Assembly: GCA_041580155.1 (NCBI GenBank)
Contig: JBFGEI010000009.1
Coordinates: 1-26,558 of the forward strand
Direction: 5' to 3'
Length of the DNA stretch: 26,558 nt
Source of the DNA: Limimaricola sp041580155
GTDB taxonomy: Bacteria > Pseudomonadota > Alphaproteobacteria > Rhodobacterales > Rhodobacteraceae
The translations under genes were made by a program, and so were the position numbers. How positions within the stretch are numbered: the first letter of the stretch is position 1; each line of letters starts with the position of its first letter. Below the pieces are notes generated by a model. The model ran no database searches. It was not told the DNA's origin and saw nothing but the letters and a program-made list of their open reading frames with translations. Below, one piece after another: positions 1 through 8,600 of this stretch.

Positions 1-31
1 AGGTGATGCGCCAAGCCGATTGACGGACCGG

Positions 32-331
32 TCAGCCGTCGCCGTGCCGACGCCAGTCGGCCGCGCCGCGGTCCAGCGGGTGCTTGCCGCGTTTCGGGCC
101 GAACAGCCTGGCCACCAGCATCGCGGCGATGCCGCAGATCGCCACGGTGACGAGCGCTGCGATCAGCCCGGTCGGGTCGGTTTCGAAGGCCGCGCCGATC
201 AGCGGCCAGACCGGGTCTGCCAAGCCGGGATAGGCGGTGGCGTCCAGCGCGGCCGCCGCGCCGACCGCCGCGACGACGCCGATGCAGCACAGGCCAAATC
301 TCCTGATTGCCAAGGCGAGCGATCCATTCAT
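32..331 (-). CDS. Small hypothetical membrane protein
   Basis: The product is 99 residues with two hydrophobic stretches, about residues 8-30 and 54-78, so it is probably a two-helix inner-membrane protein. The C-terminus is basic and hydrophilic (about residues 79-99) and should be soluble. I do not recognise a family. The gene is supported by a good Shine-Dalgarno sequence (AAGGAGG, about 8 bases before the ATG at 331) and by hydrophobic periodicity that a chance reading frame would not show. It is divergent from the J-domain gene. Nothing upstream or downstream within the window indicates a function, and the gene after it in its own direction lies beyond the left edge. Confidence 0.6.
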   Translation of the reverse strand: MNGSLALAIRRFGLCCIGVVAAVGAAAALDATAYPGLADPVWPLIGAAFETDPTGLIAALVTVAICGIAAMLVARLFGPKRGKHPLDRGAADWRRHGDG

Positions 332-553
332 GCGAGGCCTCCTTCTTTCAGCTCCCGGCGCTTTCTGCGGCCGGCTTAACCATGTTTACGGATCGCGGCG
401 GTATTGCGACCGGGTCGGGACATTCCCTGGGGCGGTGGTGCGGCGCGATCCGGTCGCGGAAACTGCCCGCGCGGCCGCGCGATCCGTCTTGCCGCGGCCG
501 GGGATTCCTTCGACACTCGGCCCATCGACACGACCCCGGTTGGAGGTTTCCCC

Positions 554-1474
554 GTGAAAGACCCTTACGCCGTGCTGGGCGTCTCGAAGACCGCGACACC
601 CGAACAGATCAAGAAGGCCTATCGCGATATCGCGAAGACCAGCCATCCCGATCTGCACCCCGACGACACCAAGGCCGAGCTGCGCTTCAAGGCGGCGGCG
701 GCGGCCTATGATCTGCTGCGCGATCCCGACACCCGGGCCCGGTTCGACCGGGGCGAAATCGACGCCGACGGCGTCGAGCGGCGCCAACGCAGCTTCTACC
801 GCGACTACGCCGAGGCGCCCGACAACCCGTATCGCACCGGGCCGCGTTTCGACCGGTCGGCGGCGTCGGATTTCTTTGCCGACTTCCTGCGGCAGCAGAC
901 CCGGTCGCGCCATGGACCCGGGGCGCAGGGCTTTGCCGCGCCGGGCGCGGATCTGCGCTTCGCGCTCGAGGTGCCGTTTCTCGACGCGGTCAACGGCGGG
1001 TCGGCGAAGATCGTCATGCCCGACGGTGGCAAGCTCGAGATGAAGATCCCGCGCGGCACCGAGGACGGCCAGACGGTGCGGCTGCGCGGCAAGGGCGAGG
1101 CCGGGATCGGCGGCGGGCCGGCCGGCGATGCGCTGGTGACCATCGCGGTGCGGCCGCATCCGCAGTTCCGCCGCGACGGCAACGACATCCACCTGACGCT
1201 GCCGATCACGCTTTACGAGGCGGTGCTTGGCGCCAAGGTCGAGGTGCCGACGATCGACGGCAAGGTCAGCGTCACCGTGCCCAAGGGCGCCAGCGGCGGC
1301 CAGGTGCTGCGGCTGCGCGGCCGTGGCGTGGAGCCGCAAAGCGGGCCGCGCGGCGACCAGCTGGTGGTACTGCGGCTGGTGTCGCCGCCGAAGATCGATC
1401 CCCAGTTGGCCGCGCTGATGGAGACCTGGCGCCATGATCACGGCTACGACCCGCGCAAGGAGGCGCCGTCGTGA
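554..1474 (+). CDS. cbpA: DnaJ-family co-chaperone, CbpA type
   Basis: The product is a 306-residue J-domain protein predicted to stimulate the ATPase of DnaK and deliver substrates to it. The J domain occupies about residues 1-65 and carries the essential HPD motif at residues 31-33. A Gly/Phe-poor linker follows, then two beta-sandwich substrate-binding domains (about 125-295) with the DnaJ C-terminal signature. There is no CxxCxGxG zinc-finger region, which marks CbpA/DjlA-like rather than DnaJ proper. I chose the GTG at 554 because GGAGG sits 7 bases upstream and the J domain begins immediately. Longer in-frame starts would add an unrelated Arg-rich leader. The stop overlaps the start of the next gene by 4 bases. 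That neighbour is CbpM-like, which supports the CbpA identity. Confidence 0.88.
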   Translation: MKDPYAVLGVSKTATPEQIKKAYRDIAKTSHPDLHPDDTKAELRFKAAAAAYDLLRDPDTRARFDRGEIDADGVERRQRSFYRDYAEAPDNPYRTGPRFDRSAASDFFADFLRQQTRSRHGPGAQGFAAPGADLRFALEVPFLDAVNGGSAKIVMPDGGKLEMKIPRGTEDGQTVRLRGKGEAGIGGGPAGDALVTIAVRPHPQFRRDGNDIHLTLPITLYEAVLGAKVEVPTIDGKVSVTVPKGASGGQVLRLRGRGVEPQSGPRGDQLVVLRLVSPPKIDPQLAALMETWRHDHGYDPRKEAPS

Positions 1475-1812
1475 CCGACCGGTATTCCGAGGACGAGGCG
1501 CTGGCCGCGGTGGCGCGGCTGACGCGGGCGCGGCTGAGCAGCTTCGTCGGCGCCCGGATCGTGACGCCGCTGCACGGCCCGGCCGGTCCGCAATTCCGCC
1601 GAATCGACCTGGCTCGGATGGAGTTGCTGTGCGAGCTGTCGGACGAGTTCGACCTCGAGGTCGACGCGCTCGGCATCGTGATCTCGCTGCTCGATCAGCT
1701 GCACAGCGTGCGCGGCGAGTTGCGCGCGGTGCTCGAGGCGGTCGAGGCAGAGCCGAGCGAGACCCGGCTCCGGATCGGCGAGCGGGCGCTGCGGGGGCGG
1801 CAGCTGCCTTAG
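1471..1812 (+). CDS. cbpM: Chaperone modulator CbpM-like protein
   Basis: The product is a 113-residue all-alpha protein with the length and layout of CbpM, a MerR-like fold that binds the J domain of CbpA and inhibits its action on DnaK. The N-terminal part (about 7-55) resembles a winged-helix segment, with an F/R-I-D-L pattern where the MerR-like helix ends. The C-terminal half (about 60-105) is a helical segment rich in Leu and Glu. The GTG start overlaps the TGA of the upstream cbpA (GTGA), implying translational coupling and matched amounts of the two proteins. The two genes form an operon ending at the hairpin at 1841. The family call rests mainly on position and size, with modest sequence resemblance. 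Confidence 0.75.
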   Translation: MTDRYSEDEALAAVARLTRARLSSFVGARIVTPLHGPAGPQFRRIDLARMELLCELSDEFDLEVDALGIVISLLDQLHSVRGELRAVLEAVEAEPSETRLRIGERALRGRQLP

Positions 1813-1840
1813 CGCGACGCCGGCTGGTCGCGACCGGCGC

Positions 1841-1873
1841 GAACGGCCCCCGACGTGGCGCCGGGGGCCGTTC
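1841..1873. terminator. Bidirectional hairpin between convergent cbpM and DUF1127 genes
   Basis: A perfect 12-bp inverted repeat (GAACGGCCCCCG at 1841-1852, its complement at 1862-1873) encloses a 9-base loop. It fills the 70-base gap between two converging genes. There is no T tract on either side, so it may be a Rho-assisted or T-less terminator that serves both directions. Confidence 0.65.
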
Positions 1874-1882
1874 GGTCACGGG

Positions 1883-2125
1883 TCAGCGGCGCCAGCGCTC
1901 GGGCGCGTCCCAGACCGGGCGCTGCGCCTCGCGCAGCGCATCGTCGCGGGTCAGGCCGATGTCGCGCAGGATGTGGTCGTCGAGTTCGGCCAGATGAGCG
2001 CGCTGACGGCGCAGACTGCGCCAGTTGCCGAGCGTTAGCAGCAGCCGGGCAAGCCGGTCGCGGAGGCCCGGACGGCGGGCGCGATGTCGATCGTGATGGG
2101 CGGGGTAGGGCAGGTGACCTTGCAT
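1883..2125 (-). CDS. DUF1127 domain-containing protein
   Basis: The product is an 80-residue Arg-rich protein. Residues about 28-65 match the DUF1127 (YjiS-like) pattern: a helix with W-x-x-x-R-R-x-R, then L-A-E-L-D-D-H-x-L-x-D-I-G-L-x-R and an acidic helix. DUF1127 proteins are abundant in alphaproteobacteria. Some small members act in RNA turnover, phosphate or stress adaptation, but the role of this one is unknown. The gene is divergent from a LysR regulator with a shared promoter region, a common pairing in Rhodobacterales. A weak AGGAT Shine-Dalgarno sequence lies about 8 bases before the ATG. Confidence 0.82.
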   Translation of the reverse strand: MQGHLPYPAHHDRHRARRPGLRDRLARLLLTLGNWRSLRRQRAHLAELDDHILRDIGLTRDDALREAQRPVWDAPERWRR

Positions 2126-2208
2126 GGCGCTATCCTGGATGATGGCCCGGATCGCCTTCCTGATATGAGGCTGCGGGCGGTTGACGCTTGCATCATGCCA
2201 GTTTCGGG

Positions 2209-2235
2209 CGCATCATGATAACGAATGATTATGCG
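2209..2235. promoter_or_regulatory. Imperfect palindrome, candidate LysR operator
   Basis: The 27-base element has arms CGCATcATgAT and ATgATtATGCG that match at 9 of 11 positions, centred at 2222 in the DUF1127/LysR intergenic region. The octamer GCATCATG occurs at 2190-2197 and again at 2210-2217, exactly 20 bp apart (about two helical turns). Dyads of this kind in a divergent promoter are typical of LysR recognition and autoregulation. Confidence 0.5.
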
Positions 2236-2244
2236 GTGGGTCAT
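2215..2244 (-). promoter_or_regulatory. Putative sigma-70-like promoter for the DUF1127 gene
   Basis: Reading the minus strand, ATGACC (2244-2239) and TATCAT (2220-2215) are separated by 18 bases and resemble -35 and -10 boxes. The -10 box lies inside the palindrome at 2209-2235, so a protein bound there would directly affect this promoter. The prediction is by eye only. Confidence 0.35.
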
Positions 2245-2257
2245 CACGGATCTTGAT

Positions 2258-3130
2258 ATGGCACGAAACCTCGATATGACTGCCCTGCGCGCCTTCGTCA
2301 CCGTGGTCGAGACCGGCGGCGTGACCCGGGCGGCGGGGTTTCTCAACCTCACCCAATCGGCGGTTTCGATGCAGTTGAAGCGGCTCGAGGACGGGCTTGG
2401 GCTGGCGCTGCTGGACCGCAGCGGCCGCGGTGTGACGCTGACCGGGCCGGGCGAACAGTTGCTTGGCTACGCGCGGCGGATGATCGCGCTGAACGACGAG
2501 GCGCAGACCCGGCTGGCGTCGAACGGCTACGAGGGCGAGGTGACGCTCGGGGTGCCGCACGACGTGATCTACCCGGCGATTCCGACGGTGTTGAAGCGCT
2601 TCGCCGCCGACTGGCCGAAGGTGAAGGTGCAGCTGGTCACCTGCTTCACGGTGCAGCTCAAGGAGCAGTTCGCGCGCGGCGAGCTCGACGTGATCCTGAC
2701 CACCGAGGACAGCGTCGGCGAGGGCGGCGAGACCCTTGCCACCCGGCCGCTGGTCTGGGTCGGGGCACCGGGCGGCCGCGCCTGGCAGCAGCGACCGCTG
2801 CGGCTGGCCTTCGAGACCGCCTGCATGTTCCGCGGCAGCGTGCAGCGTCAGCTCGACATGGCCGGAATCCCTTGGGAGAGCGCCGTCGAGCGCGGCTCGA
2901 GCCGGACCATCGAAGCCACGGTCAGCGCCGATCTCGCGGTGCATGCGATGATCGGCGGCACCGAACCGCCGCAGTTCGAACGGATCGCGCATGGCAGCGC
3001 GCTGCCCGACCTGCAGACCATCAGGGTCAACCTCTATCACAGCGACCTGGGCGAGGGTCCCCTGGTGCGGGCGCTGGTCGCGGAAATCCGCGCCGCCTAC
3101 CTGACCGAATCGCTGCGCGCCGTCGCCTGA
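2258..3130 (+). CDS. LysR-family transcriptional regulator
   Basis: The 290-residue length is normal for a LysR regulator. The N-terminal winged helix-turn-helix spans about residues 4-64, with the typical A-F-V-x-V-x-E-x-G-G-V-T-R-A-A pattern and an S-A-V-S-x-Q-L-K-R-L-E recognition helix. The remainder is the effector-binding domain. The sequence style resembles the LrhA-like subgroup. Earlier in-frame ATGs at 2225 and 2231 lie inside the operator palindrome, so I prefer the ATG at 2258, which has an ACGGA Shine-Dalgarno-like sequence about 8 bases upstream. The gene is divergent from the DUF1127 gene, which is the most likely regulated target along with itself. The effector is not predictable. 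Confidence 0.85.
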   Translation: MARNLDMTALRAFVTVVETGGVTRAAGFLNLTQSAVSMQLKRLEDGLGLALLDRSGRGVTLTGPGEQLLGYARRMIALNDEAQTRLASNGYEGEVTLGVPHDVIYPAIPTVLKRFAADWPKVKVQLVTCFTVQLKEQFARGELDVILTTEDSVGEGGETLATRPLVWVGAPGGRAWQQRPLRLAFETACMFRGSVQRQLDMAGIPWESAVERGSSRTIEATVSADLAVHAMIGGTEPPQFERIAHGSALPDLQTIRVNLYHSDLGEGPLVRALVAEIRAAYLTESLRAVA

Positions 3131-3154
3131 CCCCGGCCCGGCCAGCTGATTTCG

Positions 3155-3172
3155 GAACCCGAAGCCGGGTTC
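3155..3172 (+). terminator. Possible terminator after the LysR gene
   Basis: A perfect 7-bp stem (GAACCCG and CGGGTTC) has a 4-base AAGC loop and lies 24 bases after the LysR stop codon, before the next Shine-Dalgarno sequence. No T tract follows. It may separate the LysR transcript from the Gre-like gene. Confidence 0.35.
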
Positions 3173-3211
3173 GGTCGCTGTGCCGGGACCACGAGCAGAC
3201 AGGAGAGGCGA

Positions 3212-3709
3212 ATGAGCAAGGCCTTCACCAAGGAAGACGACGGCCCGGAAAACGATCGGCTGGCCGATCTGCCGCAAAGCGCCGGACCGAACTACGTGAC
3301 CCCGGCGGGGCTGGCGGCGCTGCACGACAGGCTGGCCGAGCGGCGGGCCGAACTGGCGGCGTTGCGGGCGCGGGGCGACGATCTCGGCGCCCGGTTCCCG
3401 ATCTCGGTCGCCGAGCGCGACATCCGGTTTCTCGAAGAGCGGATCAACCGGGCGCTGCCGGTAGACGGCTCGGAGCTGGCGCCGGACACCGTGGCCTTCG
3501 GCGCCGAGATCGAGGTCGAGGACGACGCCGGGCGGCGGCGCGCCTACCGGATCGTCGGCGAGGACGAGGCCGATCCGTCGCGGGGGCTGATCGCGCCGGC
3601 GTCGCCGCTGGCGGCGGCGCTGCTGGGCGCCAAGGTCGGCGACCTGGTCGAATGGCCGAAGCCGAGCGGGCCGGTCGACCTGCGGATCGTCGCGGTCAGC
3701 TTTTCCTGA
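3212..3709 (+). CDS. GreA/GreB-family transcription elongation factor-like protein
   Basis: The 165-residue product has the two-part Gre architecture. An N-terminal helical hairpin (about residues 28-82) begins with the Y-V-T-P-x-G-L-x-x-L signature. The C-terminal FKBP-like domain (about 90-165) holds S-P-L-A-A-A-L-L-G-A-K-V-G-D, the hallmark of the family. Classical GreA/GreB insert the hairpin into the RNA-polymerase secondary channel and use an acidic tip (D-L-S-E-N-A-E-Y) to trigger cleavage of backtracked RNA. Here the tip reads G-D-D-L-G-A-R-F-P-I-S, without that motif, so cleavage activity is uncertain. A good AGGAG Shine-Dalgarno sequence precedes the ATG. The gene converges on the GbsR-like gene with only 15 bases between them. 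Confidence 0.8.
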   Translation: MSKAFTKEDDGPENDRLADLPQSAGPNYVTPAGLAALHDRLAERRAELAALRARGDDLGARFPISVAERDIRFLEERINRALPVDGSELAPDTVAFGAEIEVEDDAGRRRAYRIVGEDEADPSRGLIAPASPLAAALLGAKVGDLVEWPKPSGPVDLRIVAVSFS

Positions 3710-3724
3710 CGCGGTCGCGCGGGG

Positions 3725-4183
3725 TCATTTCAGATCCTTGACCGACCGGGTGACCGCGGCGCTCATCGCGTCGTAAAGCCGTGCATAGCTGCCGATCCTG
3801 TCGCGGATGCCGGTTTCGTCGCCGGGAATCTGCTCCAGCGTGTCGGCGATCTCGCAGCGCGCGCGATCCAGCCCCGCCGCCACGGTGTTGAGCATGTTCT
3901 CGTAGGGGTTTTCGGCCAGCCGGAAGAAGTCCTGCCGCTGGCCCGGCTTGCCGACCCGCTTGATCAGCCCGCGGTCTTCGAGGGTGCGGGTGGCCGAGCT
4001 GATGCTGCCGCGGCTGACCTGCAACCGCTCGGCGAGATCGCCGAACGCGACGATGTCGCCGTCGAACACCAGCAGCCCGAACACCCGGCCGGCGATCCGC
4101 GGCAGGCCTTCGTTCTGCGCGATCAGCCCGACCTTCTCGATGAAGTCGGTGCGCAGGGCGTCAAGGTCGGCGGCTGTGGTCAT
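3725..4183 (-). CDS. GbsR/MarR-type transcriptional regulator
   Basis: The product has 152 residues. A winged helix-turn-helix covers about residues 25-95, with a clear recognition segment L-Q-V-S-R-G-S-I-S-S-A-T-R-T-L-E and a following wing (L-I-K-R-V-G-K-P-G-Q-R). N- and C-terminal helices would form the dimer interface. The N-terminal pattern (I-x-x-x-G-x-P-R-I-A-G-R-V-F-G-L-L) is typical of GbsR-like rather than classical MarR proteins. An AAGGAG Shine-Dalgarno sequence lies 8 bases before the ATG. The gene is divergent from an RND efflux operon, and the repeated half-sites between them suggest it represses that operon and itself, probably relieved by a pump substrate. This role is inferred from context. 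Confidence 0.83.
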   Translation of the reverse strand: MTTAADLDALRTDFIEKVGLIAQNEGLPRIAGRVFGLLVFDGDIVAFGDLAERLQVSRGSISSATRTLEDRGLIKRVGKPGQRQDFFRLAENPYENMLNTVAAGLDRARCEIADTLEQIPGDETGIRDRIGSYARLYDAMSAAVTRSVKDLK

Positions 4184-4239
4184 GGGTCGGTCTCCTTGCC
4201 GGTGCCAGTCTAGAAAACGCCGAAGCGCCGGTCCAGTTC

Positions 4240-4314
4240 GTTCAGAACGTCTCGATCACGTGCGGTTCGCGCCCCGTCGTCCTGACCGATCCGCGACGTT
4301 CAGTCACGTCTGAA
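4240..4314. promoter_or_regulatory. Two candidate operators between the GbsR-like gene and the RND operon
   Basis: GTTCAG followed by ACGTCT occurs twice: at 4240-4252 with a 1-base spacer and at 4298-4311 with a 2-base spacer. The first copy starts with a perfect 9-base palindrome (GTTCAGAAC, 4240-4248). The second lies within a dyad TTCAG-N6-CTGAA (4299-4314), just upstream of the predicted RND promoter. Paired sites of this type fit binding by the divergent regulator. Confidence 0.45.
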
Positions 4315-4322
4315 TAAAGTGA

Positions 4323-4351
4323 TTGACCGTCGCGCCCCGCCTTGGCATAGC
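4323..4351 (+). promoter_or_regulatory. Putative promoter of the RND efflux operon
   Basis: TTGACC (4323-4328) and CATAGC (4346-4351) are separated by 17 bases, a sigma-70-like arrangement with a good -35 and a weak -10. Transcription would start about 30 bases before the adaptor ATG. The upstream dyad ends 8 bases before the -35 box. Confidence 0.4.
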
Positions 4352-4386
4352 ACCGGGCGACAGTCCAGAGCCCGGAGACCGACCAG

Positions 4387-5658
4387 ATGAACCGACTCGA
4401 TCGCGTGACCATGGCCGGGCGGATTCCGGCGCTGTTGCTGACGCTGCTGGCGGGGGTCGTTCCGGCCGCGTCGCTGCAGGCCTCGCCGGCATCGGCGCAG
4501 GCGCTCGAGACGGTGCAGCTGCCGGCCGTCACCGTGGTGACGGCGCAGCGCCAGGAGGTGATCCAGCGGATTCCGGTCGCCGGCACGCTGGTGCCGCGCA
4601 ACGAGGCGCTGGTCTACCCCGAGGTCAGCGGCGCGACGATCGACAAGCTGATGGTCGATGTCGGCGACAGCGTCGCCAAGGGGGACGTGCTGGCGGTGAT
4701 CAACGACCGCAGCCTGCGCGCCCAGCTGGCCCAGGCCGAGGCCGAATACGCCAGGGCCGAGGCCGGGATCCGCCAGGCCCGCAGCCAGATTTCCTCGGCC
4801 GAGGCGTCGTCGACCCAGGCGCAATCGACCCTGGAGCGGACCCAGCAGCTGCGCGACAGCGGCACCGCGACCCAGGCCAGCCTCGATTCCGCGGTGGCCG
4901 CCGGGCAGACCGCCACGGCCACGCTGGATTCGGCGCGCGACGGTCTGGCGGTGGCCGAGGCGCAGCTGCAGCAGGCCCGGGCCGGGCGCGACATCGCCCA
5001 GCTCAACGTGTCGCACGCCACGATCACCGCCCCGGTCGACGGGCTGGTGTCGGCGCGCAACGGTCAGATCGGCGCCATCGCGGCCTCGGGCGGCGAGCCG
5101 ATCTTCCGGATCATCGAATCCGGGCTGATCGAGGTCGAGGCCGAGGTGGTCGAAACCTCGCTCGGGCAGATCATGCGCGGCGACCCGGTGCAGCTCGAAA
5201 TCGCCAGCCTCGGCCGGATCGAGGGCGAGGTGCGGCGGATTTCGCCGACCGTCGATCCGCTGAACCGGCTTGGCACGGTTCGGATCGCGCTCGATCCGGT
5301 GCCCGGTCTGCGCACCGGCCTGTTCGCCGGCGGCTGGATCATCGCCGACCGCCACGACGGCGTCACCGTGCCGTCGACCGCGGTGCTGACCGATGGCGAC
5401 GGCAGCTACGTGCTGCGGGTCGAGGACGGGGTGCTGGAACGGCGCGCGGTCACCGCCGGGCTGATCTGGCAGGACGCCCGCGAGATCCTGAAAGGCATCG
5501 AGGCCGGCGACACGGTCGTCGCCCGCGCCGGCGCCTTCTTCGGCGATGGCGACAGCATCGACCCGGTGCCGGCCGAACCCGATGCCACGTCCGCCGCAGA
5601 CCCCGCGGCGCAGACCACCGCCAAGGCCGAGGCCGCCGCCACCGAGGTGTCGCAATGA
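4387..5658 (+). CDS. RND efflux periplasmic adaptor subunit (HlyD/AcrA type)
   Basis: The 423-residue membrane fusion protein should link an inner-membrane RND pump to an outer-membrane channel. A signal-peptide-like N-terminus (hydrophobic core about 12-30, A-S-A before Q38) indicates export. There is no lipobox cysteine, so it is probably not a lipoprotein. The domains follow the AcrA order: a first lipoyl half (about 72-105, with V-G-D-S-V-A-K-G-D-V-L), a long Ala/Gln/Glu-rich coiled-coil hairpin (about 108-205), a second lipoyl half with A-T-I-T-A-P-V-D-G-L-V, a beta-barrel, and a membrane-proximal domain. The C-terminal 30 residues are Ala/Thr-rich low complexity. The stop overlaps the pump start (ATGA), implying coupled translation. 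GGAG lies 9 bases before the ATG. Confidence 0.92.
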   Translation: MNRLDRVTMAGRIPALLLTLLAGVVPAASLQASPASAQALETVQLPAVTVVTAQRQEVIQRIPVAGTLVPRNEALVYPEVSGATIDKLMVDVGDSVAKGDVLAVINDRSLRAQLAQAEAEYARAEAGIRQARSQISSAEASSTQAQSTLERTQQLRDSGTATQASLDSAVAAGQTATATLDSARDGLAVAEAQLQQARAGRDIAQLNVSHATITAPVDGLVSARNGQIGAIAASGGEPIFRIIESGLIEVEAEVVETSLGQIMRGDPVQLEIASLGRIEGEVRRISPTVDPLNRLGTVRIALDPVPGLRTGLFAGGWIIADRHDGVTVPSTAVLTDGDGSYVLRVEDGVLERRAVTAGLIWQDAREILKGIEAGDTVVARAGAFFGDGDSIDPVPAEPDATSAADPAAQTTAKAEAAATEVSQ

Positions 5659-8600
5659 ACATGTCGACCTGGGCGATCCGCAACCCGGTGCCGCCGCTGG
5701 CGCTGTTTCTCGTGCTCTGCATCGTCGGCATGGTCAGCTTCTTCCGGCTGCCAGTGACGCAATTCCCGAACATCGACATCCCGATCGTGACGATCTCGGT
5801 CAGCCAGCCCGGCGCCGCGCCCTCCGAGATCACCAGCCAGATCGTCCGGCCGCTCGAGGGCGCGGTGTCCGACATCACCGGGGTGCGCCACGTCAGCGCC
5901 ACCGCCAGCGACGGCTCGGCCGGGCTGACCATCGAATTCGAAATCTCGACCAACACCGACCGGGCGCTGAACGACGTCAAGGACGCGGTCGCCAGCGTGC
6001 GCAGCGACCTGCCCGACGGCGCCACCGAACCGACGATCCAGCGGCTCGACGTGACCGGGCAGGCGATCCTGACCTACGCGGTTTCGGACCCGACCAAGTC
6101 GATCGAAGAGCTGTCGTATTTCGTCGACGAGGTGGTGGCCCGCGATCTGCAGACCGGCGCCGGCATCGGCAAGGTCACCCGGATCGGCGGCGCCGAGCGC
6201 GAGATCCGCGTCGATCTCGACCCCGACCGGCTGCTGGCGCTGCGGCTGACCGCGGCCGACGTCAACAGCCAGCTGGCGCAGGTCAACGTCGACCTGGGCG
6301 GCGGCTCGGGGGATCTTGCCGGGCAGGAATACAGCATCCGCGCGCTGGGGAGCGCCGACAGCATCGCCGATCTCGGCGCGACGCCGATCCGGATCGGCTC
6401 GGGCGGCACGGTGCGGCTCGACCAGATCGCCAGCATCTCGGACGGCTCGGTCGATCCGTCGTCCTTCGCGCTGCTCGACGGGCAGCCGGTCGTCGCCTTC
6501 GGCGTGTTCCGCGCCACCGGCGAAAGCGATCTCGCCGCCGCCGAAAGCGCCAAGGAGCATCTCGCAGAGCTGGCCGAGGCCTATCCCAGTACCAGCTTCA
6601 GCCTGGTCGACGACGCGACGATCTACACCGAGGGCAACTACCACAGCGCGATGGAAACGCTCTACGAAGGCGCGGCGCTGGCGATCATCGTGGTGTTCCT
6701 GTTCCTGAAGAACTGGCGCGCCACGGTGATCACCGCGGTGGCGCTGCCGCTGTCGATCATCCCGACCTTCATCGTGATGGAGATGCTGGGCTTTTCGCTC
6801 AACACCGTCAGCCTGCTCGGCATCACCCTGGTGACCGGCATCCTGGTCGACGACGCGATCGTCGAGATCGAGAACATCGTGCGCCACATCCAGATGGGCA
6901 AACCGGCCTACGAGGCCTCGGAAGAGGCGTCGTCGGAGATCGGCATGACGGTGATCGCGATCAGCTTCACCATCGTCGCGGTGTTCGCCCCGGTCAGCTT
7001 CATGTCGGGCATCGCCGGCCAGTATTTCAAGCAGTTCGGCCTGACCGTCGCGGTCGCGGTGCTGTTCTCGCTGCTGGTGGCGCGGCTGATCACCCCGATG
7101 ATGGCGGCGTATTTCCTGCGCGGCGGCCTCGCGCCCGAAGCCGAGCGCGACGGGCCGGTGATGCGGGTCTACATGTCGATCCTCGGCTGGACCCTGCGCA
7201 ACCGCACCGTGACGCTGATCATGGGTGTCGGGATCTTTGTCGGCTCGATCTACTCGGCGACGCTGCTGCCGACCGAATTCGTGCCGCCCTCGGACACCGG
7301 CCGCACCGCGGTCAGCGTCGAGCTGCCGCCCGGCTCGACGCTTGCCGAAACCCGCGCGGCGACCCAGTGGATCACCGCCATCCTGCAGCAGATCCCCGAG
7401 GTCGAGAACGTCTTCGTCGACGGCTCGGGCAGCGACACAAAGGCGAACCTGGTGGTGAACTACGGTCAGAAGGGCGACCGCGAGCGGTCGTCCTTCGAGA
7501 TCAGCGACGAGATCGCGGCGTTGCTGGCGCCGGTGCCCGACGTGCGGCTGTTCGTGCTGAACGAAAACAACGCCCGCGACCTGGCGATCAGCGTGCTGGG
7601 CGACAGCGAAGAGGCCGCCAGCGCGGCGGCGCGGCAGCTGGCGCAGGAGATGAACCGGCTGCCCGAGATCGAGAACGCCTCGACCTCGTCGGCGCTGGTG
7701 CGGCCCGAGATCCAGATCACCCCGAAGCCCGAGCTGGCCGCCGAGATGGGGGTGACCGCCGCGGCGCTGGCCAACACGATCCGGATCGCGACGCTGGGCG
7801 ACAGCGGCGCCAGCGTGCCCAAGTTCAACTCGGGCGAGCGGCAGATCCCGATCAACGTGCGGCTGTCCGAGGACGTGCGCAACGACCTGAGTCAACTCGC
7901 CGGGCAGCGGGTGCCGTCGACCACCGGCAGCCCGGTGCCGCTTGGCGCGGTGGCCGAGGTGGCGCTGTCGACCGGCCCGAGCACGATCGAGCGCTACGAC
8001 CGGCAATACCGCACCTCGGTCGATGCCGACCTCGAAGGCGACGCCCTGCTTGGTCCGGCGACCGCCGCGATGAACGCGCTGCCGCTGGCGCAGAACATGC
8101 CCGAGGGCACCTCGGTGCAGGCCGCGGGCGACGCCGAGGTGATGGGCGAGGTGTTCACCAGCTTCGCGCTGGCGATGGGGGCAGGGGTGCTGCTGGTCTA
8201 CGTGGTGCTGGTGCTGCTGTTCTCCAGCTTCATCACCCCGATCACCATCCTGCTGTCGCTGCCGCTGGCGATCGGTGGCGCGATCTTCGCGCTGTATCTC
8301 TACGGCTCGGGCATCGGCCTGTCGGTTGTGATCGGCTTCCTGATGCTGATGGGCATCGTCACCAAGAACGCGATCATGCTGGTCGAATTCGCGCTCGAGG
8401 CGATGGGCCGCGGCGTCGACATCGCGAGCGCGATGCGCGACGCCGGCCACAAGCGGGCGCGGCCGATCGTGATGACCACGATCGCGATGGCCGCCGGCAT
8501 GGTGCCGAGCGCGCTGGCGCTGGGACCGGGCGGCGAATTCCGCGCGCCGATGGCGGTCGCGGTGATCGGCGGGCTGCTGCTGTCGACGCTGCTGTCGCTG

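Noticed and set aside
1..31. Left window edge
   Set aside because: Only non-coding sequence after a minus-strand stop; too short to assign.
468..481. 14-base perfect CG palindrome upstream of the J-domain gene
   Set aside because: Made only of C and G in a GC-rich region, it is easily expected by chance. No heat-shock (RpoH) or general-stress promoter could be read convincingly nearby.
404..553. Longer start for the J-domain protein
   Set aside because: The extension is Arg/Gly-rich, has no Shine-Dalgarno sequence, and precedes a complete J domain that starts at the GTG with an ideal GGAGG.
5406..8450. Very long open frame on the minus strand opposite the RND pump
   Set aside because: It is rich in His, Arg, Asp and Gln with no domain pattern and is fully explained as the antisense shadow of a GC-rich gene. 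The plus-strand frame carries all RND motifs.
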